Assembly (NCBI RefSeq): GCF_000007665.1
Contig: NC_006087.1
Location: 682,001-746,000, forward strand
DNA: 64,000 nucleotides
Reading direction: 5' to 3'
Origin: Leifsonia xyli subsp. xyli str. CTCB07
GTDB lineage: Bacteria > Actinomycetota > Actinomycetes > Actinomycetales > Microbacteriaceae
The notes under the pieces are model-generated. The model was not told the origin of the DNA. It made no database searches and was given only the letters and a program-made list of their open reading frames with translations. The position numbers and the translations under genes were made by a program. Shown here piece after piece: positions 39,323 through 47,856 of the stretch (its first letter is position 1; every line of letters begins with the position of its first letter).

Positions 39323-40192
39323 TCAGGGGAGCGTGTAGCCGCCCTCGTCGGCGATCGCCAGGCCGTCGGAGAGAAGGCCTGCGAGTGCGCGGTCTCGCTG
39401 TGCGGCATCCGGCCAGACGGACTCCAACTCTGCGGCGGTGACTGGGAGGTGCGCGGCGCGCAGCTCGGCCAGGATGCGGCCGCGCACCTGGCGGTCGCTG
39501 CCCTCGTACTTCTTCTGGACGGCTTTTCGGGGACCGGCGTAGGGCGGGAAGCCGGCGGCGCGCCAGACGCAGGCCGCAGCGAGCGGGCAGACGTCGCAGC
39601 GCGGGGTGCGGGCGACGCAGACGAGGGCGCCGAGCTCCATCATCCCCGCGTTGAAGGCGGCGGCGGCGGGGCGATCGCGGGGGAGCAGCGCCTCCATCGC
39701 GGCGAGGTCGCGCTTGGCGCTGGGCGGGCCGGGTTCGCCCTGGCCCTCGACCGCGCGGGCGATGACCCGGCGGATGTTGGTGTCGACCACGGGGTGCCGG
39801 TTTCCGTAGGCGAAGACAGCGACGGCGCGCGCGGTGTAGTCGCCGACGCCCGGGAGGGCGAGGAGCGCGTCCACGTCGTCGGGGACCACTCCGCCGTGCT
39901 GTTCCGCGATTGCGACGGCCGCCGAGTGCAGCCACAGCGCGCGCCGCGGATAGCCGAGCGAGCGCCAGGCTCGCACAGCCTCGCCCGGGGGGACAGCGGC
40001 GAGGTCGGCCGGGGTCGGCCAGCGCGCCAGCCACTCCTCCAGGCGGGGGATCACCCGGGAGACGGGTGTCTGCTGCAGCATGAACTCGCTCACCAGCGTG
40101 CCCCAGGCTATGAAGCCGGCGCGGCGCCAGGGGAGGTCGCGCCGGTTGGCGTGGTACCAGTCCACGACGGCGCTCGCGAAAGGTTCACGCAT
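39323..40192 (-). CDS. mutY: Adenine DNA glycosylase
   Basis: Removes A mispaired with 8-oxoG. ATG at 40192 (MREPFASAVVDWYHANRRDL) is preferred over an upstream ATG that adds 19 unconserved residues. E36 in SEFMLQQTPVSRV and D137 in PVVDTNIRRV are the catalytic acid pair. The helix-hairpin-helix is LPGVGDYTARAV (about 113-124). The [4Fe-4S] ligands are C192, C199, C202 and C208 (CVARTPRCDVCPLAAAC). Only about 80 residues follow, so the NUDIX-like recognition domain is short or lacking, as in many actinobacterial MutY proteins. Confidence 0.93.
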   Translation of the reverse strand: MREPFASAVVDWYHANRRDLPWRRAGFIAWGTLVSEFMLQQTPVSRVIPRLEEWLARWPTPADLAAVPPGEAVRAWRSLGYPRRALWLHSAAVAIAEQHGGVVPDDVDALLALPGVGDYTARAVAVFAYGNRHPVVDTNIRRVIARAVEGQGEPGPPSAKRDLAAMEALLPRDRPAAAAFNAGMMELGALVCVARTPRCDVCPLAAACVWRAAGFPPYAGPRKAVQKKYEGSDRQVRGRILAELRAAHLPVTAAELESVWPDAAQRDRALAGLLSDGLAIADEGGYTLP

Positions 40193-40245
40193 ACCTCCGA
40201 GGCTAGCCGGTCGGGCTCGTTCCAGGAGGCCGATGCCGAGGGCGC

Positions 40246-41304
40246 TCACGCCGCGCGACCTCCGTTCGCCGGCGCTCGCGGTGCGGCCGGTGGTCTCCCC
40301 GCTGTCAGGAGTGGCCGCATCCGCTCCGCGACGGTCTCGGCCGGCAGGAACGCCACCGAACGCTCCACCTCGTGTACGAGCGCGGTCAGCGCGGCGTTGA
40401 CCGGCGCCTCGCCACCGGCTGCCCGCGCCTTTGCGACGACGGCTCCGTTCAGGTAGTCGATTTCGCTGGGCTGCCCCCGACGGACGCTTTGCAGGGTGGA
40501 GCCCGGGTTCGGTGTCGCCCCCATCCTCCGTCGCATCAGCAGCGGCACAGCCTGAGCCGCCCAGCGCGGCGCGTGGGCGGCGAAACGCAGGAGGCCGTCG
40601 CTCAGGCCCTGGATGCTGCCGTAGCGGACACCGTGCGCGTACCCGACCCGCACCGCCTCTTGGAGGCTCGCCGTCATCACCCGCCGCAGCCGCCGGTCAC
40701 CGAGTGTCTCCTGGACGCTCAGGCCGGTGATCGCGGGCAGGGCGTTCACCTGGTTGACGATGAGCTTGGTCCACTGGCAGCCCGTGAAGTCGTCGACAGC
40801 GACGCTCGGCAGAGCGGCGTCGAGGATGCGTGCGGTGGCGGCCGCGGCCGCGGGCGCACGGCCGTCGCCCGCGCCGAGATAGGTGTTCGCCGTCGTCGTG
40901 ACGACGATGCGGCCGGGGGAGAGGAAGCCCGCCGCGAACAGCGCGAGGGCGCCGACGCACTCGGAGCCGGGCAGCAGCCCGGTGGCGAGGCGGAGGCCGG
41001 TGAGGCCGTTCTGCACGACGACCACGGGGATACCATCGAGGAGGGAGGTGTTGTCGCGGAGGGCGTACGCAGCATCCTGGGCCTTCGTGCAGAGGAACGC
41101 CAGCTCAGGCCGGGTCTGCAGCGTCTCGGCTGCGGCGACCCGTGCGGTGTGCGCGCCCCAGCCACCGTCGAGACGGAGCCCCTCGGTGCGGATCGCGGCG
41201 AGGTGCTCGCCGCGGGCGGTCACCTCGACCAGATGGCCGACGCGGTCGAGAAGGGCCGCGATGGTCCCGCCGATGGCTCCCGCTCCGATCACGCCGATAC
41301 GCAC
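40246..41304 (-). CDS. Ketopantoate-reductase-family oxidoreductase
   Basis: The 352 residues start MRIGVIGAGAIGGTIAALLD, the NADPH-binding GxGxxG. AFLCTKAQDA and VVVQNGLTGL (about 92-107) follow. The substrate-domain motif CQWTKLIVNQVNALPAITGL has the catalytic Lys, and a VRRGQPSEIDYLNGAVV segment (about 288) is the Asn/Ser/Glu site of ApbA/PanE proteins. Ketopantoate to pantoate (coenzyme A synthesis) is likely, but genomes often hold several paralogues, so I leave the symbol empty. It ends 54 nt from mutY, same strand. Confidence 0.85.
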   Translation of the reverse strand: MRIGVIGAGAIGGTIAALLDRVGHLVEVTARGEHLAAIRTEGLRLDGGWGAHTARVAAAETLQTRPELAFLCTKAQDAAYALRDNTSLLDGIPVVVVQNGLTGLRLATGLLPGSECVGALALFAAGFLSPGRIVVTTTANTYLGAGDGRAPAAAAATARILDAALPSVAVDDFTGCQWTKLIVNQVNALPAITGLSVQETLGDRRLRRVMTASLQEAVRVGYAHGVRYGSIQGLSDGLLRFAAHAPRWAAQAVPLLMRRRMGATPNPGSTLQSVRRGQPSEIDYLNGAVVAKARAAGGEAPVNAALTALVHEVERSVAFLPAETVAERMRPLLTAGRPPAAPRAPANGGRAA

Positions 41305-41390
41305 CCGACAAGCCTAGAGCGTGTCTCCTCCGGCAGGCGGTGGGGGAAGGCTGGCGACGGGGCGAGACGCGAAGGAACGGCGGGAGGCGG

Positions 41391-42233
41391 TCAGCGCGTC
41401 AGATCCGTCAGGAGCAGGGACACGACCTCCCAAGGATGGATGGAGGTCCCGGCGGGGAGCGGATCCTCCGACCCGTATCGGCGCAGGGCGAGGAAGGACC
41501 GGCTCAGCACTGCCTCACCGCCGCCGTGCCCGCCCTCGTCGAGGTGGCCGTGGTCGGTCGTCAGGGCGACGAGCCATTCTTCCTCCGCCCCGGCGCGGGC
41601 GACCCGGGCCTCGATCTCGGCGAGGAGGCGCCCGATGTGCGCGTCGACGGGGCCGACAGCCACCGCGTATTCGGCTGAGCTGCCGCCGTACAGGTGTCCG
41701 GCCTCGTCGGTCTCTCCGAGGGAGACGAACGAGACATCCGGCCCCGCTTCGCGCAGCGCGAGCCGCGCGCAGGCGGCGATCTCGCCGTCGGCCCAGCGGT
41801 AGCCGTAGGTCTCGCCGTCTCGCACGACGCCCCGGTGCTGTCCGGTCCGCGTCTGATCCGGGCGGCTCGCGATGATCGGTCCCGGGCCGGCGGGGTCCAC
41901 AATCGGCGGCCAGCTCGCCGCCGCGAAGGTGCGACGGGACGTATCGGCGATGTACGCGCGGCTGAGGAGGTCGAGGTGGCGGTGGAGTGTGTGACCGCGA
42001 AACGAGTTTTCGGAGACCGAGTGCTCCGCGTGCGGAGCGCCGGTCAGGAGCGATGACCAGCCGGGACCGGAGATCGTGGGGACCTCCATTGTCATGGTCA
42101 GCATCGTTCCCGCGCTCGCGCACGTCGACAAGACGGGGGCGAGCGGCGGGGCCGAGCCAGAGGGGGGCCGGCGCAGCGCGTCGTCGATGCGCAGACCGTC
42201 GATCCCGATCAGGAGGAGCTTGCGGCGGATCAT
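41391..42233 (-). CDS. Alkaline-phosphatase-superfamily phosphodiesterase/phosphatase
   Basis: The 280 residues begin KLLLIGIDGLRIDDALRRPP, a metal-binding Asp motif. The nucleophile region is MEVPTISGPGWSSLLTGA (Thr, about 54). A later metal site is VSFVSLGETDEAGHLYG (about 157-173). The closing site is LTTDHGHLDEGGHGG with His and Asp ligands (about 232-246). This is the type I phosphodiesterase/nucleotide-pyrophosphatase fold. No signal peptide, so cytoplasmic. It is followed, in transcription order, by nothing on this strand before the panE-like gene. Upstream lie a phosphonatase-like HAD and a GntR regulator, suggesting organophosphonate or phosphoester use. Confidence 0.82.
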   Translation of the reverse strand: MIRRKLLLIGIDGLRIDDALRRPPSGSAPPLAPVLSTCASAGTMLTMTMEVPTISGPGWSSLLTGAPHAEHSVSENSFRGHTLHRHLDLLSRAYIADTSRRTFAAASWPPIVDPAGPGPIIASRPDQTRTGQHRGVVRDGETYGYRWADGEIAACARLALREAGPDVSFVSLGETDEAGHLYGGSSAEYAVAVGPVDAHIGRLLAEIEARVARAGAEEEWLVALTTDHGHLDEGGHGGGEAVLSRSFLALRRYGSEDPLPAGTSIHPWEVVSLLLTDLTR

Positions 42234-42279
42234 CGCGGAACCGTCTCCCGGTGCGGGCGGCGGGTCCGCCGTCCGCGTT

Positions 42280-42969
42280 TCATCGCGGCAGCTCCCCGGC
42301 CGCGGCGAGCAGCTCGGGCAGCGCCGCCACACTGGCGAGCAGGTGGGTGTGCGGGTGCCGGCCCAGCGTCTCCGCGCTGCTCGCGCCGCTGAGGACCCCC
42401 ACGACGAGCCGCGCCCCGGAGGCGATGCCCGCACGGAGATCATTGGGGGTGTCGCCGGCGACGAGCATCTCCTGCACGGAGCGCGTCGCTGTCGATTCCA
42501 TGGTCCGGAACACCAGATAGGGCGCGGGGCGGGACGCGGCGACATCCTCCGAGGTCGCAAGGGCGTCCACGTCCGCGCCCACCGCCCACTCGACCTTCTC
42601 GAGCAGCCTCTCGGCCACGACCCGCTCATATCCCGTGTGCAGTCCGACCTTCACTCCGGACGCGCGCAGCGAGGCGACGGCCTCGCGCACGCCGGGGAAG
42701 AGGCGCGGCGTGGCGGCCGCGTAGGCGGCGTCCAGACGCTCGGCGAAGGCGGCGTGGACCGCCGCTGTCTTCGCCGGGTCCGCCCCGAGGGCTGTGAGGA
42801 GCCCCTCGACCGCCTCCCGTTTGTCGGTGCCGGTCCAGCCGTCGAGCACCTCGGCGGGGACAGGCGCTCCCACGGCCTCGGTGACGCTCTGCCGGAGCAC
42901 GTCGTAGACGATGCCGCCCTCGTCGATCGTGGTGCCGGCCAGGTCGAGGGAGACGAGAGAGATGGTCAT
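42280..42969 (-). CDS. Phosphonatase-like HAD hydrolase
   Basis: The 229 residues open with ISLVSLDLAGTTIDEGGIVY: D9 and the LAGTT form of HAD motif I are typical of phosphonoacetaldehyde hydrolase and its relatives. The cap domain spans about 15-90. Motif II HTGYERVVAERLLEKV is at about 115, and motif IV MLVAGDTPNDLRAGIASGAR at about 169. The lysine that forms the Schiff base in true PhnX is not clearly seen, so this is the phosphonatase-like subgroup. The stop-start overlap with gntR (ATGA) shows one operon: gntR-HAD-phosphatase. Confidence 0.84.
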   Translation of the reverse strand: MTISLVSLDLAGTTIDEGGIVYDVLRQSVTEAVGAPVPAEVLDGWTGTDKREAVEGLLTALGADPAKTAAVHAAFAERLDAAYAAATPRLFPGVREAVASLRASGVKVGLHTGYERVVAERLLEKVEWAVGADVDALATSEDVAASRPAPYLVFRTMESTATRSVQEMLVAGDTPNDLRAGIASGARLVVGVLSGASSAETLGRHPHTHLLASVAALPELLAAAGELPR

Positions 42970-43730
42970 GCTGTGCCTTCCGGGGTTATGCTGCGCGCCA
43001 CCAAGGGCCGGGGCATGGAACGCGAGCGGGAGTTGTGGATGATCAGCGTCGCTCGATCAGGCCGATACCGGTCGTCCGAGACTTCGAGGATGTCTCCGTC
43101 GTCGGAGGTCGTGACGTGGCGCACCCGCAGCAGGGGAGCGCCGAGTGCGACGCTCAGCTCTGCGGCGGCGAGCTCATCGGCCGCGACGGCGTCGATCGTG
43201 TGCTCGCCGCGGTCGAGCTGCGCGCCCCGCGTGAGCAGCGCGTCGAAGAGCGATCCGGCATCCGGGTCGAACTCGAACAGGAGCCGTCCGACCCGCTCGG
43301 CGAACGCGGTCCGTTCGATCATCACCGGTTCCCCGTCGATCGAGCGCACACGCACCAGTTCGACGGCCTGCTCGCCGTCGGCGAGTCCGAGGGCGAGGGC
43401 GATCTGCGCCCGGGGCCGGCGCAGGGCGATCTCGATCGTGCGCTGACCCGGAGTGCGGCCGAGGGCGCGGACCCAGGCTGAGAACGAGAAGAAGTCGTCG
43501 ATCGCGTGCGCGAGGGGAGCGCGGGCGACGACCGGTACGCGCCCCTGGCTGGTCTCGATGAGCCCCTCGGTGTTCAGCGCTGTCAGGGCTTGCCGCACCG
43601 GACCGCGAGACGCGCCGAACTGCGCGCACAGCTCTGCTTCGCTGGGCAACGCCGCACCGGCGGGGAGCCCGCCGTTCAGGATGCGCTCTCGCAGAGCGGT
43701 GCGGACGGTCTCATGCAGGGGCACCTTCAT
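42966..43730 (-). CDS. GntR/HutC-family regulator
   Basis: The 254 residues have an N-terminal winged helix-turn-helix (about 5-68): HETVRTALRERILNGGLPAG, then SEAELCAQFGASRGPVRQAL and GLIETSQGR. A UTRA-like ligand-binding domain (about 90-240) follows, with ELVRVRSIDGEPVMIERTAF and LRVRHVTTSDDGDILEVSDD. It heads the phosphonatase/phosphatase operon and is divergent from a binding-protein gene. Repeated CATATC(T/A)TGACAA sites lie in the shared control region, so local control in response to a phosphonate-like ligand is plausible. Confidence 0.87.
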   Translation of the reverse strand: MKVPLHETVRTALRERILNGGLPAGAALPSEAELCAQFGASRGPVRQALTALNTEGLIETSQGRVPVVARAPLAHAIDDFFSFSAWVRALGRTPGQRTIEIALRRPRAQIALALGLADGEQAVELVRVRSIDGEPVMIERTAFAERVGRLLFEFDPDAGSLFDALLTRGAQLDRGEHTIDAVAADELAAAELSVALGAPLLRVRHVTTSDDGDILEVSDDRYRPDRATLIIHNSRSRSMPRPLVARSITPEGTA

Positions 43731-43844
43731 ATCTTGACAATACAGGTGGGGCGTGTGGCGGTGATTTCGGAGCCGTTCTTCCGCCGTTCACCTTTTTTGC
43801 CCGGGATATTCCTCTTTACGGGCGGGGTGAACATATCATGACAA
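43728..43844. promoter_or_regulatory. Divergent control region with a 13-bp direct repeat
   Basis: CATATCTTGACAA (43728-43740) recurs as CATATCATGACAA (43832-43844), 12 of 13 identical, each followed by a purine-rich GTGGG. One copy overlaps the gntR start codon, and the other lies 172 nt before the binding-protein gene. They are candidate GntR operators, with no further evidence. The remaining DNA to 44015 holds only the leader of the binding-protein gene and its AAAGGAA ribosome-binding site near 43999. Confidence 0.4.
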
Positions 43845-44015
43845 GTGGGCTGTTTCGTTCAGCATCCGGCATTTTTCGGGGACAGTGGAAGACAGCCGGG
43901 CTGGTCTGCCCGTCACCGTGCCCGACCGTGATGCGCAGTCCGCCTCTCCCCGGCCCCGAACCCCGACGGACCCTCACCATCCCCGCACCACCGAAACTCC
44001 GAAAGGAACGTCCCC

Positions 44016-44640
44016 ATGGAAAAGCACCCGATCGAACGCCGTCCCCGTCGGCGTGTCGCGCGCGTCGCGGCCCTCATCGCGACGACGGCTGCGATCGCAG
44101 CGACGCTCAGCGCCTGCGCGGGCGCCTCGTCGGCCAGCACGAACGGTTCGAGCCTCACGCTCGTTCAGAAGCAGAAGGTGGCCAGCGTCGCCGACTTCGG
44201 CGGTATGGACGCTCTGGTCGCTGCGGCGAAGGCGGAGGGCCACCTCAACGTCATCACCCTGCCGCCGTCCTGGGCCAACTACGGGAAGATCATCGCGGGC
44301 TTCCAGAAGAAGTACCCCGGCATCCAGGTCAACTCCGAGAACCCCAACGGCTCCAGCGCCGACGAGGTCGCCGCAGCGCGGGCGCAGAAAGGACAGAGCA
44401 GCGCTCCCGACGTCTTCGACATCGGCACCTCGGTGCTCAGCCAGAACCTCGACCTCGTCACGCCGTACAAGGTGTCGAAATGGTCGGACATCCCCGCTGA
44501 GTTCAAAGACCCCAAGGGCGCGTGGTACTACGACTACACCGGCCTGATGTCGATCGGCTACGACTCGAAGGCCATCACGACGGCTCCGGCCTCGATCGAC
44601 GACCTCCTCGGCGCCGCCTACCACGGCAAAGTCGTGGCTT
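44016..44640 (+). pseudogene. Extracellular solute-binding lipoprotein, 3' truncated
   Basis: The N-terminus has twin-Arg-like basic residues, a signal peptide and a lipobox LSAC with C34. About 170 residues of a class 1/6 solute-binding fold follow (LNVITLPPSWANYGKIIAGF, KKYPGIQVN, DVFDIGTSVLSQNLD, GAWYYDYTGLMSIGYDSKAI). Homology stops at ...AYHGKVVAL (about 44638), where antisense ketosynthase sequence begins, so roughly the C-terminal half and any permease/ATPase genes are missing. The context (phosphonatase-like HAD, phosphatase, GntR) suggests a 2-aminoethylphosphonate-type transporter. Confidence 0.82.
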
Positions 44641-45325
44641 TAATCGCGTCGAAACAGGCCACAGTGATCGGAGAGATGGGCGCGTCAGTGCCACCAGCAA
44701 TAACGGCCTGCGCCTCTCCACGCTGAATCATCTCTGCGCCTTGACCGACAGCGTTCAGACCGGAGGTAAACCCGGCTGACACGATGGAAACAGGCCTGGC
44801 GACGTTATACCGATCAGCCAAACGCACTTCAAGCGTGCTGGGCAGAAGGCCTTCAAAGAGAGGAGCCGATTTTTCCCCAAACGGGCACAGCCAGCGTTTT
44901 CCCTCGTCAGTGAAGTGGTCAAACAAGTCCACCATGCGTAGCGAGCCGCCAACCGCAGAACCGTAGGACACTCCCAGGAGAGCAGTGAGGTCTTCTGCGT
45001 CAGCGCCGTTGTGAAACGCATCTTTGAGAGCCTCGTCTGTCGCTGCGATCGCCAAGCGAATACTTCGGTCGACCGGGACTGGGCCAGCGACCTCATCGGC
45101 CGTCTGGAAGACAATGGATTCATCGTCGATGTCGCATTCTCCAGCGATCTGGGAACGAGACGGACTCGGATCGAATCGGCTGATGCGACGTACGCCCGAG
45201 CCTCCAGAAGTAATCAAAGACAAGAAAGCCTCTCGGCCTGCCTTTCCCGGCGCAATGAAACCGATCCCGGTGATAGCAACCCTTTTGGCCGTAAGCGAGC
45301 CAGTTATTCCGGAGGTCTCAAGCAT
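44638..45325 (-). pseudogene. Type II polyketide beta-ketoacyl synthase (KS-alpha-like), truncated
   Basis: The start ATG 45325 has AAAGGAAA upstream. It reads KRVAITGIGFIAPGKAGREA, SRFDPSPSRSQIAGECDIDD and ALLGVSYGSAVGG, then VSIVSAGFTSGLNAVGQGAE and AVIAGGTDAPISPITVACFD. This wording matches the KS-alpha of aromatic polyketide or pigment clusters. Two defects: the active-site Cys of TGCTSGL is Phe (AGFTSGL), and the protein ends after ...CFDAIKATT at the junction with the binding-protein gene, lacking the His-containing C-terminal half. GC is lower than in the surrounding DNA. Confidence 0.82.
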
Positions 45326-45346
45326 GTCGTTTCCTTTCGGGTTCGA

Positions 45347-45670
45347 TTATTTTTCAGGAATGCTTTTGAAGCCCGGCTCGTCTACGGATTGGTTCGCTGC
45401 TATTCTCGCGATGAGCGTGCGGATAGCCCATCGATCTCGTTCGATGGGCGTAGGCTGCATCGACTTCCTGTTGCCGAAATAGATGCATAAAGCTGCGGGA
45501 CCCGTGTCGAGTTCCTGCGCAAGCGCGCGCATCGTGAGCCCATCAAAGTCTCGCTTCGCAATGATCCCCAGCGCCGTGTCCACGATGCACTGCCTCGTAA
45601 GGGGCACTTTGACAGCTCCACCCCGTCGGCTACGCGGTTCATTCATGCCCCCTCCTGCCTCAACCGACAC
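45347..45670 (-). pseudogene. TetR-family regulator, shortened
   Basis: The 107 residues (ATG 45670 or 45646) contain a complete TetR DNA-binding domain: LTRQCIVDTALGIIAKRDFD, GLTMRALAQELDTGPAALCI and YFGNR. The ligand domain is reduced to about 45 residues (RDRWAIRTLIARIAANQSVD and a short tail) instead of about 130. It is probably an internally deleted gene. It is 21 nt upstream of the ketosynthase on the same strand. An operator-like palindrome lies upstream. Confidence 0.6.
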
Positions 45671-45691
45671 GCCTGCCGAACAAACATCGTT

Positions 45692-45726
45692 CGGTATGAA
45701 CGGCGTCCGGTATGAACACTGTTCAT
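45692..45726 (-). promoter_or_regulatory. TetR-type operator upstream of tetR/ketosynthase
   Basis: ATGAACA-C-TGTTCAT (45712-45726) is a perfect 7-bp inverted repeat. CGGTATGAAC occurs twice (45692-45701 and 45708-45717), partly overlapping it. It sits about 40 nt ahead of the TetR start. Autoregulation would be typical. Confidence 0.5.
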
Positions 45727-46026
45727 GTTAGCATATTGCACATTTTGTTTCTAGATGTTGGAAATCTAACTTCTGAGAGACGGAGTGAGGCGCAGGAGCC
45801 CAGGATCCGAGCCGTTGCGCACTTGACGGGTGTGGCGGCGACGGGTGTGAAAGTGTCGATCAGAGTGACGATGGCCGGGGCAGTGTTCGAGGTGGGGACG
45901 ACCGAGGACGCCCCGGGGGCTGTGGCGATCGGCTGATAGCCTGTCGACCATGACGGCGGCAATCAGCGAGCGGGAACCCTTCGCCGAGCGGCGCGAGCGG
46001 TTCGCTGACTCCGCGGGCGGGTGGGC
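45727..46026. other. Gap between accessory block and truB
   Basis: The first 60 bp are AT-rich, marking the edge of the lower-GC insert. After about 45780 the composition returns to high GC. The minus-strand frame ending near 45766 shows a Thr/Ala/Pro-rich stretch (APAIVTLIDTFTPVAATP) that I cannot assign. It may be the tail of a lost gene. Nothing else is supported. Confidence 0.3.
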
Positions 46027-46929
46027 ATGATCGGCAGCGGTCTCCTTCTGATCGACAAACCCGGGGGCTGGACGAGTCACGATGTCGTCGCCCGCGTCCG
46101 GCGCCTGGCGGGCACGCGCAAGGTCGGTCACGCTGGGACGCTCGACCCGATGGCGACGGGGCTCCTCGTCCTGGGCCTGAACTCCTCCACCCGGCTGCTG
46201 ACGTACATCGTTGGCGCTGAGAAGGAGTATGTCGGGACGATCCGGCTTGGCGCCGCCACGACGACCGACGACATCGAGGGTGAGATCCTCGAGCGGGCGG
46301 AACCGGCCGCCCTCGCCGCGGTCGCGGAGTCGTCCATCGCCGAGGGCATCGCGGCGCTTACCGGCGAGATCGAGCAGGTTCCGAGCGCCGTCAGCGCTGT
46401 CAAAGTGGACGGCAAGCGCGCGTACGCCCGAGTGCGGGCGGGCGAAGAGGTCGTCCTTCCGGCGCGCGCGGTGACGGTGAGCGCGTTCCGCCTGCTCTCC
46501 GAGCGCCGGGAGCAGGATGCCATCGACCTGGAGGTCCGCGTCGTCTGTTCTTCGGGCACCTACATCCGCTCGCTCGCGCGCGATCTTGGCGCTCGGCTCG
46601 GCGTCGGCGGGCACCTCGCGGCCCTGCGGCGCACGCGGGTGGGCGGCTATGATGTGCGCCGCGCCCACGAACTCGCCACGCTCGAGCCCGCGGCTGCGCT
46701 CATCCCGGCCACCGAGGCGGCGTCGTCCTTGTTCGAGCGGCTCCGGCTGACCGAACAGCAGGCGACCGACCTCGCGCACGGGAAGCGCCTCCACCTCGCC
46801 GGCTGGGAGGGACCCCGGGGCGAGCCGGTCGCGGCGATCGCCCCGAGCGGAAGCCTGGTCGGGCTCATCGAGTTCCGGGGAAAGGAAGCGAGGACCCTCG
46901 TGAACTTCCCGGCGGACGAGATTGCGTGA
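46027..46929 (+). CDS. truB: tRNA pseudouridine(55) synthase
   Basis: Converts U55 of the T-loop to pseudouridine. The 300 residues from ATG 46027 (a GTG two codons earlier is possible) start GLLLIDKPGGWTSHDVVARV. Catalytic D40 lies in KVGHAGTLDPMATGLL. Further motifs are EKEYVGTIRLGAATTTDD, QVPSAVSAVKVDGKRAYARV, VVCSSGTYIRSLARDLG and a C-terminal PUA-like extension. It sits upstream of ribF as in most bacteria, with two membrane-protein genes inserted between. Confidence 0.95.
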   Translation: MIGSGLLLIDKPGGWTSHDVVARVRRLAGTRKVGHAGTLDPMATGLLVLGLNSSTRLLTYIVGAEKEYVGTIRLGAATTTDDIEGEILERAEPAALAAVAESSIAEGIAALTGEIEQVPSAVSAVKVDGKRAYARVRAGEEVVLPARAVTVSAFRLLSERREQDAIDLEVRVVCSSGTYIRSLARDLGARLGVGGHLAALRRTRVGGYDVRRAHELATLEPAAALIPATEAASSLFERLRLTEQQATDLAHGKRLHLAGWEGPRGEPVAAIAPSGSLVGLIEFRGKEARTLVNFPADEIA

Positions 46930-46960
46930 TGCCCGGCCCGCGCACGATCGCTGGACTGGC

Positions 46961-47329
46961 ATGATCGACTGGTTCGTCGCGGCACAGGTCGCCGTCGCTG
47001 TGATCGCGGGAGTGTTCTGCGTCATCCTCGGGCTGGCCGGCCGCGTGCCCAGCGACCTCTCGATGGGGGCCGTCGCGCTCGTGGAACTGCTGCTGATCGC
47101 CCAGCTGGTCATCGCCATCGTCGCCCCCGCGACCGGCAACACCCCGTCCGGCAGTCTCGCGGAGTTCTACATCTATCTGATCTCGGCGCTCGTCCTGCCC
47201 CTCGCGGGCGGCTTCTGGGCGCTGATCGAACGGAGCCGCTGGAGCACGGTCATCCTGGGCGGTGTGTGCTTCGCGATCGCGGTGATGGTGTACCGGATGG
47301 GGCAGATCTGGTTCGTGCAGGGCGCTTGA
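46961..47329 (+). CDS. Four-helix membrane protein, function unknown
   Basis: The 122-residue protein has predicted helices at about 5-26, 33-57, 66-92 and 96-117, and very few charged residues. It lies 31 nt after truB in the truB-ribF stretch. Homologues in this position are common in Microbacteriaceae to my knowledge, but no function is established. Confidence 0.7.
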   Translation: MIDWFVAAQVAVAVIAGVFCVILGLAGRVPSDLSMGAVALVELLLIAQLVIAIVAPATGNTPSGSLAEFYIYLISALVLPLAGGFWALIERSRWSTVILGGVCFAIAVMVYRMGQIWFVQGA

Positions 47330-47373
47330 TCCGCGAAGAGCGCACGGTCGTCTCGCGAATAGAATCGGTAGCG

Positions 47374-47856
47374 ATGTCTCACCACACCCTGCCCGCGCGC
47401 AATCGCGACCGCGCTGCCTCCCGCCGCCCCCTCTCCGGAGCCGGCCGTCTGCTGGTCTTCGTTTATGGTGTGCTCGCGCTCGCCGCGACCGGGCGCAGTG
47501 TGTTCCAGATCCTCGACCGCTACCACGAGGCCCCGGTCGCGTTCACCCTCTCGGCGGTCGCGGCCGTCGTCTACATCGTCGCGACGGTTGCGCTCGTGGC
47601 ACCCGGCCGTGTCTGGTACCAGGTCGCGTGGATCACCATCGGCTTCGAGCTGGCCGGTGTGCTCGCGAGCGGGACACTCAGCCTGGTCGCGCCCGCCGCC
47701 CTCGGCCTCCACGACATCGACCCGTTCGGGCGCGACGCGACGGTCTGGTCAGTCTACGGGATGGGCTATCTCTTCGTCCCGCTGGCCCTGCCGGTCCTGG
47801 GGATGTTCTGGCTGGCGAAGCGCCGCCCGCGCGACGCGGCCGGGGCCGCCTCGTGA
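47374..47856 (+). CDS. Membrane protein, function unknown
   Basis: The 160 residues start at ATG 47374 (MSHHTLPARNRDRAASRRPL), with a basic cytoplasmic N-terminus. Four helices follow (about 25-45, 54-77, 84-107 and 126-149), then a basic tail. The stop overlaps the ribF GTG (GTGA at 47853-47856), so the two are translationally coupled. No family recognised. Confidence 0.72.
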   Translation: MSHHTLPARNRDRAASRRPLSGAGRLLVFVYGVLALAATGRSVFQILDRYHEAPVAFTLSAVAAVVYIVATVALVAPGRVWYQVAWITIGFELAGVLASGTLSLVAPAALGLHDIDPFGRDATVWSVYGMGYLFVPLALPVLGMFWLAKRRPRDAAGAAS

